NCBI RefSeq assembly: GCF_009870125.1
Contig: NC_046679.1
Coordinates: forward strand, 930,001 to 994,000
Direction: 5' to 3'
Length of the DNA stretch: 64,000 bases
From: Drosophila pseudoobscura
Lineage: Eukaryota > Arthropoda > Insecta > Diptera > Drosophilidae
A model generated the notes under the pieces. The model had not been told where the DNA came from. It ran no database searches and was given only the letters and a program-made list of their open reading frames with translations. Shown here one piece after another: positions 1 through 9,111 of this stretch. Made by a program: the position numbers and the translations under genes. Each line of letters begins with the position of its first letter. The first letter of the stretch is position 1.

Positions 1-1701
1 ACTCAGGTCGAGGACTTCAAGAACCGCCTGGAAGCCCTGGCCTCGCCCAGCGTGGTTCAGTGCTTTGCGGAATCCAATTTGGAGCAGGCTCAGCACTATG
101 TACGGATTTTCGCCAGCATTCAACGTTTGCCACAGCTCCAGCAATACTATCGTGCTGTCCAAAAGAATCTCTGGCAGCAGCAATGGAAGCAAACGCTGGA
201 GCTGCAGGGGACGGAAACGCAGCCGCAGCAGCAGCAACAATTTCTCACACTCTACTACGATCAGCTCCTCGAACATTGCCAGCGGCAGGTCAAGTGGTGT
301 TCGAATCTGTTCAGTGAAGAATCGACCCAGCCTTTCCTAGTCATCGCCGAGCTCTTGCCTGCCCTTCAGCCCACGCGGGATGCCCACATTTTGCAGCTGC
401 TGAAGACTTCCAATGAGAGATTGGAGCTGCTGGGACTATTCTCGCAGGTCAACCACAGTTTCGTCCTGCATTTGAACTCTCTGCTGGAGCAGTCGCACAT
501 CACACTATCCGATGAGTTGCATCGGCAGCTGGGCGAGGCGGTGTTTGAATACTTTCACAAATTTATACAACAGTATCCGCGATTGGAGGAAACTCAGTTG
601 TCGACCCAGGTGGATCGCTTGCTATCGAATCAGTCCACGCCCAGCGATGCAGTACGTCATCTGGAGGAGAGCACCCGCAAGCTATACGAGTGGCTGAAAG
701 AGGCCTGCGAACGCTGCTCTGCCATTACCAGCGATTTGGCCCTGTGCAAGCTGATAACCCTTTTGAATGGAATCTTTAAGCGCCAGCTGGAGAACTTCGG
801 GCGCATCCAGCGGCAGCTGGGCCTCAGCCTGGGCTCCAGCAGCTACGCAGCGCAGAGCGAAAATTGGTCATTGCTGCAGTACACGATGTCCCAATTGCAA
901 TGCCTCGCCGACTTTCAAGTGCAGCTTCATCAATTCGAGCACGATCTGCACGCACGCATGGCTACATTAGCTGCTAAGCTGACGAAACAGTCGAGTCGGG
1001 GGAATATTACTATATTCCAAACCTGCGACCACGCAGCACGCACCCAATTACTGAACGCCATTGCTGACTATCAGCAGAAGAAAGCGGAGGCCACCGAAAG
1101 CCTGGGCATTTTTCCGCAGATCTATGCCGCGTTAAAATTACAATTTAGCGAAACTCACGATATAACTCTCAACATATTGCTGCAGCCCATCGAGACGCAC
1201 CTGGCGCACATTCGGCCAGCAGCGGAGACTCATCCCTCAACGGGCATCGACATGCCATCCTTTAGTTTTGCTCCCCAAGAAAGCATCACCCAAATTGGAC
1301 AATATTTGTTGACCCTACCCCAGCATCTAGAGCCGTTGTTGCTCGCGCCCTCGGCTCTTCTAAAACAGGCCTTAGAGGTGTGCAACGTTAAGTACACACA
1401 GGCCATACCCTGTGCCGATGTCTTGCTCTCGCTGGTTGTTGAACAGTGCTGCATTTTGTATCAGGCACAGATACTGCAAATCAAGACTCTGCCGGCCTCG
1501 GCCGCCAAACAACTCAGTGTTGACATTGAGTATCTCTCGAATGTCCTGGAGGAACTTGGACTGTCCATCAACCTGCAATTGTCACAGATCCTCACATTGC
1601 TCAAAGCCGCACCAGATCAGTACTTGACCCTGAGCAGCGGCTGTGAGCCACGTCTGGTGACTGCCATTCGGCAAATGCGCAACATTATATCTACCCAGTA
1701 G
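1..1701 (+). CDS. Cog7: Conserved oligomeric Golgi complex subunit 7, 3' part
   Basis: The frame is open from base 1 to a TAG at 1699-1701, giving 566 residues with the N-terminus outside the window. The sequence is all-helical and rich in Leu and Gln, with the order NRLEALASPSVVQCF followed by an RIFASIQRLPQLQQYY segment, which I recognise as the Cog7 pattern. Cog7 belongs to lobe B of the COG tether, which acts on retrograde vesicles within the Golgi and keeps glycosyltransferases in place. There is no signal peptide or membrane span, as expected for a peripheral cytosolic subunit. No intron is visible in this part. A GH47 glycosidase-like gene follows 282 bases downstream on the same strand; both relate to Golgi glycosylation, but that adjacency may be chance. 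The family identification rests on memory of the family, not on a search. Confidence 0.85.
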   Translation, partial: TQVEDFKNRLEALASPSVVQCFAESNLEQAQHYVRIFASIQRLPQLQQYYRAVQKNLWQQQWKQTLELQGTETQPQQQQQFLTLYYDQLLEHCQRQVKWCSNLFSEESTQPFLVIAELLPALQPTRDAHILQLLKTSNERLELLGLFSQVNHSFVLHLNSLLEQSHITLSDELHRQLGEAVFEYFHKFIQQYPRLEETQLSTQVDRLLSNQSTPSDAVRHLEESTRKLYEWLKEACERCSAITSDLALCKLITLLNGIFKRQLENFGRIQRQLGLSLGSSSYAAQSENWSLLQYTMSQLQCLADFQVQLHQFEHDLHARMATLAAKLTKQSSRGNITIFQTCDHAARTQLLNAIADYQQKKAEATESLGIFPQIYAALKLQFSETHDITLNILLQPIETHLAHIRPAAETHPSTGIDMPSFSFAPQESITQIGQYLLTLPQHLEPLLLAPSALLKQALEVCNVKYTQAIPCADVLLSLVVEQCCILYQAQILQIKTLPASAAKQLSVDIEYLSNVLEELGLSINLQLSQILTLLKAAPDQYLTLSSGCEPRLVTAIRQMRNIISTQ

Positions 1702-1983
1702 CTCTCCAGAGAAAAAGCTTAAGCCCAAAATGTATTTATGTATATAAATAATGGAGTTCAGTCATACTATTGCAACTCTACCAGTTAAACGCACTTGCAG
1801 CAGACCTGCAGGCCTGCTTGCACTGTTTGATTAGTACATATTTATATACTAGTAATAATTGCTAAGAAACGGCTTGTTATAATATTTAATTAAGTGTTTA
1901 GCTTCCAGCATTGCACAGCACATCGCTTAGAATGACCAGAATAGAGAGTACCGACCTTAGACGCGCACTTGACAAATTTATAG

Positions 1984-3534
1984 ATGCATTACTTCAATTA
2001 TATTCGGAGACTACACCTTAAGAGGAATACTTCTACCTTGAGGAATCGCTTCATTGCTATTGGATTTCTCACCATAGTCCTGACCATGGCATTGCACTTG
2101 TACAGAGGATGGTCGGCGGAATCATGTCCTGAGGACAAAGGAAACGGAGAACTGGGAACGGACCATCACTTGGATCTGTCTGGAAGGCGGCAGAAAATTC
2201 GGGAGATGATGCTGCATGCCTGGAGAAACTACCATCGATACGCATGGGGATCGAATGAGCTTTGTCCGATATCGCGGCGTGGCTGCCTGGGCGGCGTGTT
2301 TGTGAACCACAACTTGGGCGCCTCGGTTATCGAAGGTTTGGATACCTTGCACATAATGGGATTTGAGGACGAGTATAAGCAGGGGCGTGATTGGATCGAG
2401 TCAACATTTGAAATGGACAATGTAAACGCTCTGCTTTCTGTGTTTGAACTAACTGCCCGCCTGCTGGGTTCCATGCTTTCGCTCTACGCGTTGACCGGAG
2501 ACCCCTTGTACAAAAATAAGGCATTGCAAATTGCCGATAAGATTTTGCCCGCTTTCGAAACACCCACTGGGATACCAAAGTCCATAGTAAACCCCGGATC
2601 AAAGAACGCCCAATCAAGCCACTTCAATGACATTTCCGAGTTCGGAGCACTGCATATGGAGTTTTCGTACCTCAGCGACATCACTGGCATCGCAGTCTAC
2701 AGAGAGCGGGTCCAGGGAATCCGCAAGGTGTTGGGGAACATGACAAAACCGAATGGATTGTACCCAAACTTGATCAGCGTAAGAACGGGCAAATGGATAA
2801 GCGCGGATAGTGCGATAAGTAGATTTCACGACTCTTTGCTGAAGTCGTGGGTGCAGTCTGGAAAAATGGATGCAGAATCCAGGCAGATGTACACTGATGC
2901 CATCCTGGGCATCTTGCAGAATATCGTAACTGTAACTACCAATGGTGATATCTATGTGTCGGACTATATAAACGGCAGCCCAAGCCATCGGATGGATCAT
3001 GTGTCATGTTTTTCCGGTGGGCACTTTGCCTATGGTGTGTCACAGCTGCTGATGAAGCACTGGGAAAAGTACGCAGAGGTTGGCATTGGCATTACAGAAA
3101 CGTGCCACAAAAGCTACGAGCAAACACCCACCAAACTGGGGCCGGAGGTCATTGTCTTCCCATACGATGCACAGGATCAATCATCGCCACATCAGAAGAA
3201 TCGCTTTATGCTCTATCCAGATGTCGTTGAGAGCTATTTTCTGCTTTGGCGACTGACGAATGACGAGAGGTATCGCAGTTTTGGCTGGGACATCGTACAG
3301 GCAATGGAAAAATATTGCCGGACGCCATTCGGATACACCGGAATAAGGAACGTATATGACATGCCCCCGGAATCGGACGATTTGCAGCCAAGTTGGTTCT
3401 TGGGGAAGACTCTCAAGTATTTGTTTCTGTTGTTCTCAGATGATGATGTGATTTCACTAGATGAATGGGTCCTAAACAGCGCAGGACATCCCTTGCCGAT
3501 CAAAGGTGTAAACGCCTATCGTGAATCCGACTAA
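1984..3534 (+). CDS. GH47 class I alpha-mannosidase-like protein with altered active site
   Basis: A single exon of 516 residues. An N-terminal cytoplasmic tail is followed by one signal-anchor (about residues 22-40), giving the type II topology of ER/Golgi class I alpha-1,2-mannosidases. The GH47 barrel order is clear: FELTARLLGSMLSLYALTG, TPTGIPKSIVN, EFGALHMEFSYLS (Glu219), RMDHVSCFSGGHFAYG (Asp338), a YPDVVES segment at 412-416 and FLGKTLKYLFLLFSDDD. Family enzymes trim Man9 to Man8/Man5 on N-glycans with bound calcium. Several residues normally invariant are changed here: RPE reads YPD (Asp413), ETLKY reads KTLKY (Lys475), and the calcium-site NTEAHP reads NSAGHP (Ser499, Ala500). It may be weakly active, a lectin-like ERAD factor or non-catalytic. 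A start at 1984 gives the type II anchor. It lies directly after Cog7. Confidence 0.8.
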   Translation: MHYFNYIRRLHLKRNTSTLRNRFIAIGFLTIVLTMALHLYRGWSAESCPEDKGNGELGTDHHLDLSGRRQKIREMMLHAWRNYHRYAWGSNELCPISRRGCLGGVFVNHNLGASVIEGLDTLHIMGFEDEYKQGRDWIESTFEMDNVNALLSVFELTARLLGSMLSLYALTGDPLYKNKALQIADKILPAFETPTGIPKSIVNPGSKNAQSSHFNDISEFGALHMEFSYLSDITGIAVYRERVQGIRKVLGNMTKPNGLYPNLISVRTGKWISADSAISRFHDSLLKSWVQSGKMDAESRQMYTDAILGILQNIVTVTTNGDIYVSDYINGSPSHRMDHVSCFSGGHFAYGVSQLLMKHWEKYAEVGIGITETCHKSYEQTPTKLGPEVIVFPYDAQDQSSPHQKNRFMLYPDVVESYFLLWRLTNDERYRSFGWDIVQAMEKYCRTPFGYTGIRNVYDMPPESDDLQPSWFLGKTLKYLFLLFSDDDVISLDEWVLNSAGHPLPIKGVNAYRESD

Positions 3535-3842
3535 GATTGGAATCGAATATCTGATCCGTTTTTCGATGTAAGTAATATTGAGATGTTTCACAAGGTGGTT
3601 TTATTTTATTTTCAACACCTATAAAATAAGTACACCTATGAATATAAGTACTTTTCTTGCTTTAAATACACCAATGTAAATGCATACACCTATATAAAAG
3701 TCTTTATATGTGAGTCAAAGATGAAACAAAATGGATTTCCGAGTATATGGGAGCACACATATTGAGCACACCTTAGCATAAGCACACCTGTTGTTAATTG
3801 CAGCCGTTTCTTGGACCCCTTTTCCGTTCCTAAATCATTCCC

Positions 3843-4451
3843 CTAAAGCTGACTATTGGCCAGATGATTGTCGATGACGACCTGAATGATCCTCATGCAG
3901 TGCCGCTGCCTGGCCACAGTGTTGTCGATCAGCTGCTCGATGAACTGGCTGGCTGGTATGGTGGTGTTTGGTGGGATGTCCTGCGTGCAGGAGATGTACT
4001 TGTTAAAGATCTCCGTGTTCAACGATGTGGCCAAGTATGTGTCGCCTTCGTCCTGCTGCTGCAGTTTGTTGAGCACCTGGGCGGCGGCCAATATGTGCTC
4101 CTTGGTCTTTTGATATGCTTTTAGTTCCTGCAGGCTGGCATAATCAGCGTTGTTCATTTGCACGGATCTTTCCCCATCTATATCCTTGATTACGCTCTTT
4201 GTCAGCTGCAGAATGTGGTACTTTCGCTCTGCCACAAAATTGCCCAGCAAGTACCCTGCCGAAGGGACAAGAGGACTCGTTAGTGAAAGTGCTGCCTCCA
4301 GGGCAGCGTTCCCTGACGACTTACCTGTTATCAGCATGAAGAAGGCAATTGTCAGCACCAGAGAGGCACAGGTGCGCTTCGAGACATATTCACGGTATTC
4401 GCGCGAGCTGTTTGCCCGCACAGCCGTCTCGTAGCTGAGTACTTGATGCAT
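3843..4451 (-). CDS. Small unknown membrane protein, two exons
   Basis: On the minus strand an ATG at 4451 opens a frame ending at 3843. I split it as 4451..4325 and 4255..3843. The 69-base segment between has a strong donor (CAG|GTAAGT) and acceptor (CGGCAG|G), and its length is a multiple of three, so reading through it also stays open. Spliced product 179 residues; unspliced 202. A hydrophobic segment (about residues 29-47, LVLTIAFFMLITGYLLGNF) could be a single transmembrane helix, followed by a mainly helical charged domain with two cysteines (SCTQDIPPN and RQRHCMRI). I do not recognise the family and propose no function. It is convergent with the mannosidase-like gene, about 300 bases away. 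Confidence 0.6.
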   Translation of the reverse strand: MHQVLSYETAVRANSSREYREYVSKRTCASLVLTIAFFMLITGKSSGNAALEAALSLTSPLVPSAGYLLGNFVAERKYHILQLTKSVIKDIDGERSVQMNNADYASLQELKAYQKTKEHILAAAQVLNKLQQQDEGDTYLATSLNTEIFNKYISCTQDIPPNTTIPASQFIEQLIDNTVARQRHCMRIIQVVIDNHLANSQL

Positions 4452-5654
4452 TTTGCAAAGGTCCTTTTTTTGATGCTACTTATTCTGCTGGCACTTAAGG
4501 CTGGCACATTTCGTTTTGCTCGCCTAAGTAAGAGCACAAATACGAATCCAGAAGCAACACATTCCCATATTCTCACGCCAGGAGGGGCTTTCTCATAAGC
4601 GCTAGCATGACTTCATCGCATCGTTCCACCTTTAGTGGTAGTCAATGAACCCTCCCAGCAATCGTGGGTGTGAGGTGTGGGTATGGGTTGTGGGTTGAGA
4701 CCAGGAAAACAAAGAAATGGGTAAACATGCACTCTGCTAACAGTTGCCAATCCTTAAATACGGCTCTCGTCGAGTGGCAAACTGAAACTAAACTTTCACT
4801 TAGTCCCCGCCTCTGTTTGGGTATTCCGTTTATTTAATATAGATTCTCTATATACGAGTGCATCCACAGAGCAATCATTTAGCGTGCACTTTGTTGTTTC
4901 CACTGCAGAAAGGAATCCTGCTTGAAGGGGCGGATGAGTTATGCGAATGGTGCCCGCAACAGTTTTAATTTTATTATGAAATTCCCGTTCTATTGCTGTA
5001 TCCGAGGTCGGTCTGCCTGCCTGGACGTCGAGTTATGTACGAGCTTGGCACTTCGCCTGACATCGGCTTTATTAGCTCTCGAGCTCTGGTGAATTTCCTT
5101 CTCAGAGCTTTCGCCTGCTTTCGTGTTGAGTAGGGACTGTGTTGTGGGCGGCGTTGTGCTGTGTGGTCAAGTAGAAGCGAGTAAATTTAAAAAGTAGCGC
5201 ATTACCGACAAACACTTAATAAGCAAGATGGGGTGCGAAGCTTCCACCCATCTTCTCCTTCGCTTACGGGCTTCCTCACAAGTCATATCGTGTTGCAAGC
5301 AGTTTACACACTTAAAGAGAATCTGCTACGCCTACACTCGTGCCCCTGTTGATTGTCTCTTCTCTGCTTCTCTACTTCTTCAAGGATATTATGTGCCATT
5401 CGATTAGAAATGCCTCTTGTCTCATATCAGGTTCCATTGCCACTTTGATGGGCCCCTCATGAAGGTGTTTAAGTCTGGGGGATGTGTTGGTTTAAATGCA
5501 AAATACATATACATATGTATATGCCAAATGTCTCCTTTGCCCTAATCTATCGCGCACTAACAAAGTACTCTTAATATATTCGTTAATTTATGAATGTAGA
5601 TTAGATGTTGATTCGGGTATTTGCATCGATAATGAAATGAAGAATGATTAAAGC
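4452..5654. other. Intergenic stretch, no gene seen
   Basis: Non-coding DNA between the small membrane-protein gene (5' end at 4451) and the first Jonah protease. It contains a GT-rich patch at 4665-4700 and short AT-rich runs such as the ACATATGTATATG at about 5509. No convincing coding, RNA or mobile-element signal was found. Confidence 0.5.
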
Positions 5655-5663
5655 TATATAAAA
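5655..5663 (+). promoter_or_regulatory. TATA box of the first Jonah gene
   Basis: CTATATAAAA lies about 45 bases before the ATG at 5700, so the 5' leader is very short, as is usual for Drosophila digestive protease genes. An out-of-frame ATG at 5675 lies close to the predicted transcription start and may not be in the mRNA. Confidence 0.65.
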
Positions 5664-5699
5664 CTCAGACCACCATGAGAGCACTGCTAGTCCAACGAA

Positions 5700-6568
5700 A
5701 TGACTGTGATCGCACTCTTGCTGTTCGCTCTAGTGGCCTCGGCCGTGGCCCATGACGCTGTGCACCCCAAGGACCTGCAGGTGGAACACCGAAGTATTGA
5801 GGGTCGCATTACCAACGGCTATGAGGCAACTGAGGGAAAGGTCCCCTACATAGTGGGAATCAGCTTCAACAGCAACGGAAGGTGGTGGTGGTGTGGTGGC
5901 TCGATCATCAGCAACACTTGGGTTCTGACAGCTGCTCACTGCACGAGCGAGTAAGTTCGTCCCAAATTCAATATGGAAGGGCCATTGAAGAGTTTTTTCT
6001 ATCCCCACACAGTGCTGATGAGGCTTCACTCTACTACGGAGCTACCAACTACGAGCAGGCGGCCTTCCGGCACACAGTCAGCAGCGCCGCTTTCATAAGA
6101 TATCCTGAGTACCGCGGCCTTGATCATGACATATCCCTGATCAGGACACCTCATGTGGACTTTTATAACTTGGTGGACAAGGTTGAGCTTCCGAGTCTAG
6201 ATGAGCGCTACAACTCATTCGACAGCTACTTGGCCTTGGCCTCTGGCTGGGGTGCCATTTACGACGGCAGCAATGTGGTGGAAGATCTGCGCTGCGTAGA
6301 CGTGGAGGTCATCCCTCTATCGCAGTGCCAGGCCTACTACGGCACCGAAACTGCCTCCGAGAACACTATTTGCGTGGATACTCCCAATGGAAAGTCCACC
6401 TGCCAGGGCGACTCCGGCGGCCCTCTGGTCACTCATGACGGTGGAAAGCTGATCGGCGTCACTTCCTTCGTTTCAATTTACGGCTGCCAGTCAGGTGCTC
6501 CAGCTGGTTTTACTCGTGTCACCAAATACCTCGAGTGGATCAAGGAGGAGACGGGAATATTCTATTGA
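5700..6568 (+). CDS. Jonah-type chymotrypsin-like serine protease (divergent copy, one intron)
   Basis: Exons 5700..5950 and 6013..6568; the intron is 62 bases (GA|GTAAGT to CACACAG). The product is 268 residues. There is a signal peptide ([16 protein letters not shown]), a short propeptide ending in EGR, then the mature start [11 protein letters not shown]. The S1 triad is visible: His in TAAHC, Asp in LDHDISLI, Ser in QGDSGGP. The residue six before the catalytic serine is Ser (STCQGDSGG), which in this family means a chymotrypsin/elastase-like rather than trypsin-like pocket. Jonah proteases are secreted into the larval and adult midgut lumen. Unlike the three downstream copies this gene keeps an intron and is clearly divergent, so it escapes their homogenisation. 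A poly(A) signal AATAAA follows at about 6600. It is of the Jon99C/Jon99F type; exact orthology was not resolved. Confidence 0.9.
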
Positions 6569-7166
6569 AAGTTCAAGATGTTCGCCGTGTCGATATAAGA
6601 ATAAACACTTTCTTCGAGTACCATGCAATTCGTTATATTTTTAAGGGGGTAGTAGTAGATCAAATACCATACACCGCCAAAATATTATTTTTTAAATTCT
6701 AAAACCAAGAGAGAACTGCTTGACCATGCATAGGATTTATATTTTTAATGGCAAAGCTGGAATTTAATATGTAGAAAACAAGCATGGCCTAGTGTAATGT
6801 AAGATGGAGTTTATTTACTAAAAAACTAATTTTAACTACAACTAATTTGTGCACAGTGTAAAGTACAAAATCATTGTCGCACAGTGTTATACGAACAAAT
6901 AGATAGAGCGTAAATTCTCTTTTCTCAAATAACAGATATTCATGCAGAATAATACAACGATTGAATTCGTTTTATTATGGGGGAAATATTGTACAAAGAG
7001 AAGCTCTATTATATACAAAAGTTTTGGGTCGTTGTCGTCCCGATATTTCACTAATATCAACGGGAACGAGAGAAGCGAGTGAGCCGGGGGTTGGCGGGCA
7101 CTCGAGCGAGGCGAGTCGGTAAGGCGTTGGCGCACTAGTATATGTATATATATATTGTATATATAT

Positions 7167-7198
<32 letters not shown>

Positions 7199-7405
7199 GT
7201 TTATACTATAAGTATTATTTACTTTATCGTTATTGCAGTGAATACCGCAAAATTTATAGTCTGCCTGCCAGACTGATTTCGGGGTCCACCTGGTCACTCA
7301 ATTGGCACAATCTTTAAATGAATTACGCTTTGCAAACTTACAAATACGACCAAAAATCGATAGCCGAGTGTTAACCATAATTTCCACAAGTGTTCCACTC
7401 GCTGA
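6569..7405. other. Intergenic stretch with TA/CA microsatellite and a possible DINE-like fragment
   Basis: Holds no credible gene. An imperfect hairpin (CCCGATATT with AATATCAACGGG) sits at about 7039-7065. A GC-rich string (GAAGCGAGTGAGCCGGGGG and onward) lies at about 7071-7135 and is echoed near 57855. A long TATG/TA/CA microsatellite follows at about 7137-7202. ORFs over this last part are low-complexity artefacts. Confidence 0.5.
7137..7202. repeat. TA/CA dinucleotide microsatellite
   Basis: Alternating TATG, TA, CACA and TA tracts of about 65 bases, visible directly. This is a compound microsatellite with no other evident role. Confidence 0.9.
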
Positions 7406-7538
7406 CTTATCAGCCGACACAACATTCATTAAAAATAAACTTGAATCTAATTTATTGCCAGTGAATCTTACAATTAAGTAAAAGGAGCACTTATCGATGT
7501 GTGGACGAACCAGATAAGGCGGCTCCGAGAGTATAAAA
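7406..7538 (+). promoter_or_regulatory. Paired GATA sites plus TATA box, Jonah copy 1
   Basis: CTTATCAG at 7406-7413 (180 bases before the ATG), AGATAAGG at 7512-7519 and TATAAAA at 7532-7538. The same three elements recur at nearly the same distances before the copies at 12288 and 14569. GATA factors, notably GATAe, are established regulators of fly midgut digestive enzyme genes, so these are likely the gut-specific elements. That assignment is inference from motif and spacing. Confidence 0.65.
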
Positions 7539-7585
7539 ACGTAGCAAAGTTTAAGGAAAGGCATGAGTTTCACAGCTTGCTCAAG

Positions 7586-8383
7586 ATGAAACTGTTCGTA
7601 TTCCTGGCATTGGCTGTGGCCGCAGCTAGCGCTGCTACCACTCCCCTGCAGAAGCAGACCCCTGTCCCTGTCAAGGACATTCAGGGTAGAATCACCAACG
7701 GCTACGATGCCTACGAGGGCAAGGTTCCCTACATTGTTGGTCTGCTCTTCAGCGGCAACGGCAACTGGTGGTGCGGTGGCTCCATCATTGGCAACACCTG
7801 GGTCCTGACCGCTGCTCACTGCACGAACGGCGCCGAGTCTGTGACCATCAACTACGGAGCCAGCTTCCGCACCCAGCCCCAGTACACCCACTGGGTGCAC
7901 CGCAACGACATCGTCCAGCACCACCACTACAACAGTGGCAACCTGCACAACGACATCTCTCTGATCCGTACTCCCCATGTCGATTTCTGGCATCTGGTCA
8001 ACAAGGTTGAGCTGCCCAGCTTCAACGATCGCTACAACAGCTACGCCGGCCAATGGGCTGTTGCCTCTGGATGGGGTGGCACCTATGACGGCAGCCCACT
8101 CCCCGACTGGCTGCAGTGCGTCGATGTCCAGATCATGGATCAGGGCGAGTGCAGCCGCACTTGGTCTCTCCACGACAACATGATCTGCATCAACACCAAC
8201 GGTGGCAAGTCCACTTGCGGAGGAGACTCTGGCGGCCCCCTGGTCACCCATGACGGCAACCGCCTGGTGGGAGTGACATCCTTCGGCTCTGCTGCTGGTT
8301 GCCAGTCCGGTCACCCAGCCGTCTTCAGCCGCGTCACCGGCTACTTGGAATGGATCCGCGACAACACCGGCATCTCCTACTAA
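7586..8383 (+). CDS. Jonah chymotrypsin-like protease, tandem copy 1 (Jon99C type)
   Basis: Intronless, 265 residues. I chose the ATG at 7586 because it begins a clean signal peptide (MKLFVFLALAVAAASA) and sits just after the TATA box; an upstream in-frame ATG at 7499 precedes the promoter. The propeptide ends DIQGR and the mature enzyme starts at Ile36 (ITNGYDAYEGK). Triad His78 (TAAHC), Asp123 (HNDISL), Ser215 (GGDSGGP); Ser209 at the base of the S1 pocket suggests chymotrypsin/elastase-type specificity. It is secreted and expected in the midgut lumen. It differs from the copy at 12288 by only a few residues, mainly at the signal/propeptide junction. Poly(A) signal AATAAA lies at about 8424. 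The strong G/C bias at third positions leaves the antisense strand open across the whole gene; that antisense frame is not a gene. Confidence 0.93.
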   Translation: MKLFVFLALAVAAASAATTPLQKQTPVPVKDIQGRITNGYDAYEGKVPYIVGLLFSGNGNWWCGGSIIGNTWVLTAAHCTNGAESVTINYGASFRTQPQYTHWVHRNDIVQHHHYNSGNLHNDISLIRTPHVDFWHLVNKVELPSFNDRYNSYAGQWAVASGWGGTYDGSPLPDWLQCVDVQIMDQGECSRTWSLHDNMICINTNGGKSTCGGDSGGPLVTHDGNRLVGVTSFGSAAGCQSGHPAVFSRVTGYLEWIRDNTGISY

Positions 8384-9111
8384 ATGTCCTGATACCTTTC
8401 CCATATTTTGTTTGGGATCCCTCAATAAAAGATTATACAAAAAAAAAAAACTGTTGAGACAAAAACAGTGTTGTTCATATGCTTTGTTGTAGTTTGCATT
8501 TCTGCCTATCTTTCAAATCACGAAAGTCCAAAGTTCGGAGGAAGGAGTTTGACTACGAGTCACACTAGGATAGAACTGGCGGTAAAAAAGAGAGAGAGAG
8601 AGATAGACGCTGTGCGCTCTCTTTAGGCACGTGCCAGACCTGAAGACTCACGCCTTACTGCTAACTGCTACTGCCACTGTGTGTGAGAGAGAGAGTGCGC
8701 GTGGCAGGAGAGTCAGCTATGTATGTATGTGTGCTGATATATGCGACGTGGCCGTATGTACATGTGTGGCGATTTATTGGTAGTCGAAAGCGGAAGTATG
8801 TGTGTATGTTGGTATGTTGGTATGTGGGGGATCGAGCGATGATTCTCACCAAGGGCGAGCAAAAGTGAGAGGAGCGCTAGAGAAGCTCGGGCTGTAGCTA
8901 AGCCGGGAACGAAAGCTAGATACAGCGGGAGAGAACTGCAGGAACGAAGAAGGTGGAGAGAAAGGCGAAAGAATAGTCACTGCCGCACTTAACGGTACAG
9001 TGAGAAGTGTAAATAGCGAAAAATATTGGTGGATTTACCTGACTCTGGACCACTGGCTATTATTTAATAAATTTGTTGACTAATATCGGGCTGGGAAACC
9101 TGACAAACATA
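8384..9111. other. Intergenic, GA-rich repeats and part of an unclassified repeat
   Basis: No gene. There are GA runs at 8588-8606 and 8684-8698 and GTATGT-type repeats at 8717-8830. A stretch at about 9020-9105 resembles the stretch at about 17420-17490 (both contain ACCACTGGCTA followed by CTAATA and CGG), suggesting two copies of one old dispersed repeat. The Tc1 element has inserted into the end of this stretch. Confidence 0.45.

Noticed and set aside
6887-7297. Minus-strand open frame of 136 residues
   Set aside because: Most of it translates the TA/CA microsatellite and the GC-rich repeat fragment.
7298-8440. Long minus-strand open frame over Jonah copy 1 (repeated at 12165-13241 and 14581-15411)
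   Set aside because: It mirrors the coding strand of a gene with strong G/C third-position bias, has a Val/Ala-rich composition and no domain, and recurs only because the genes are near-identical.
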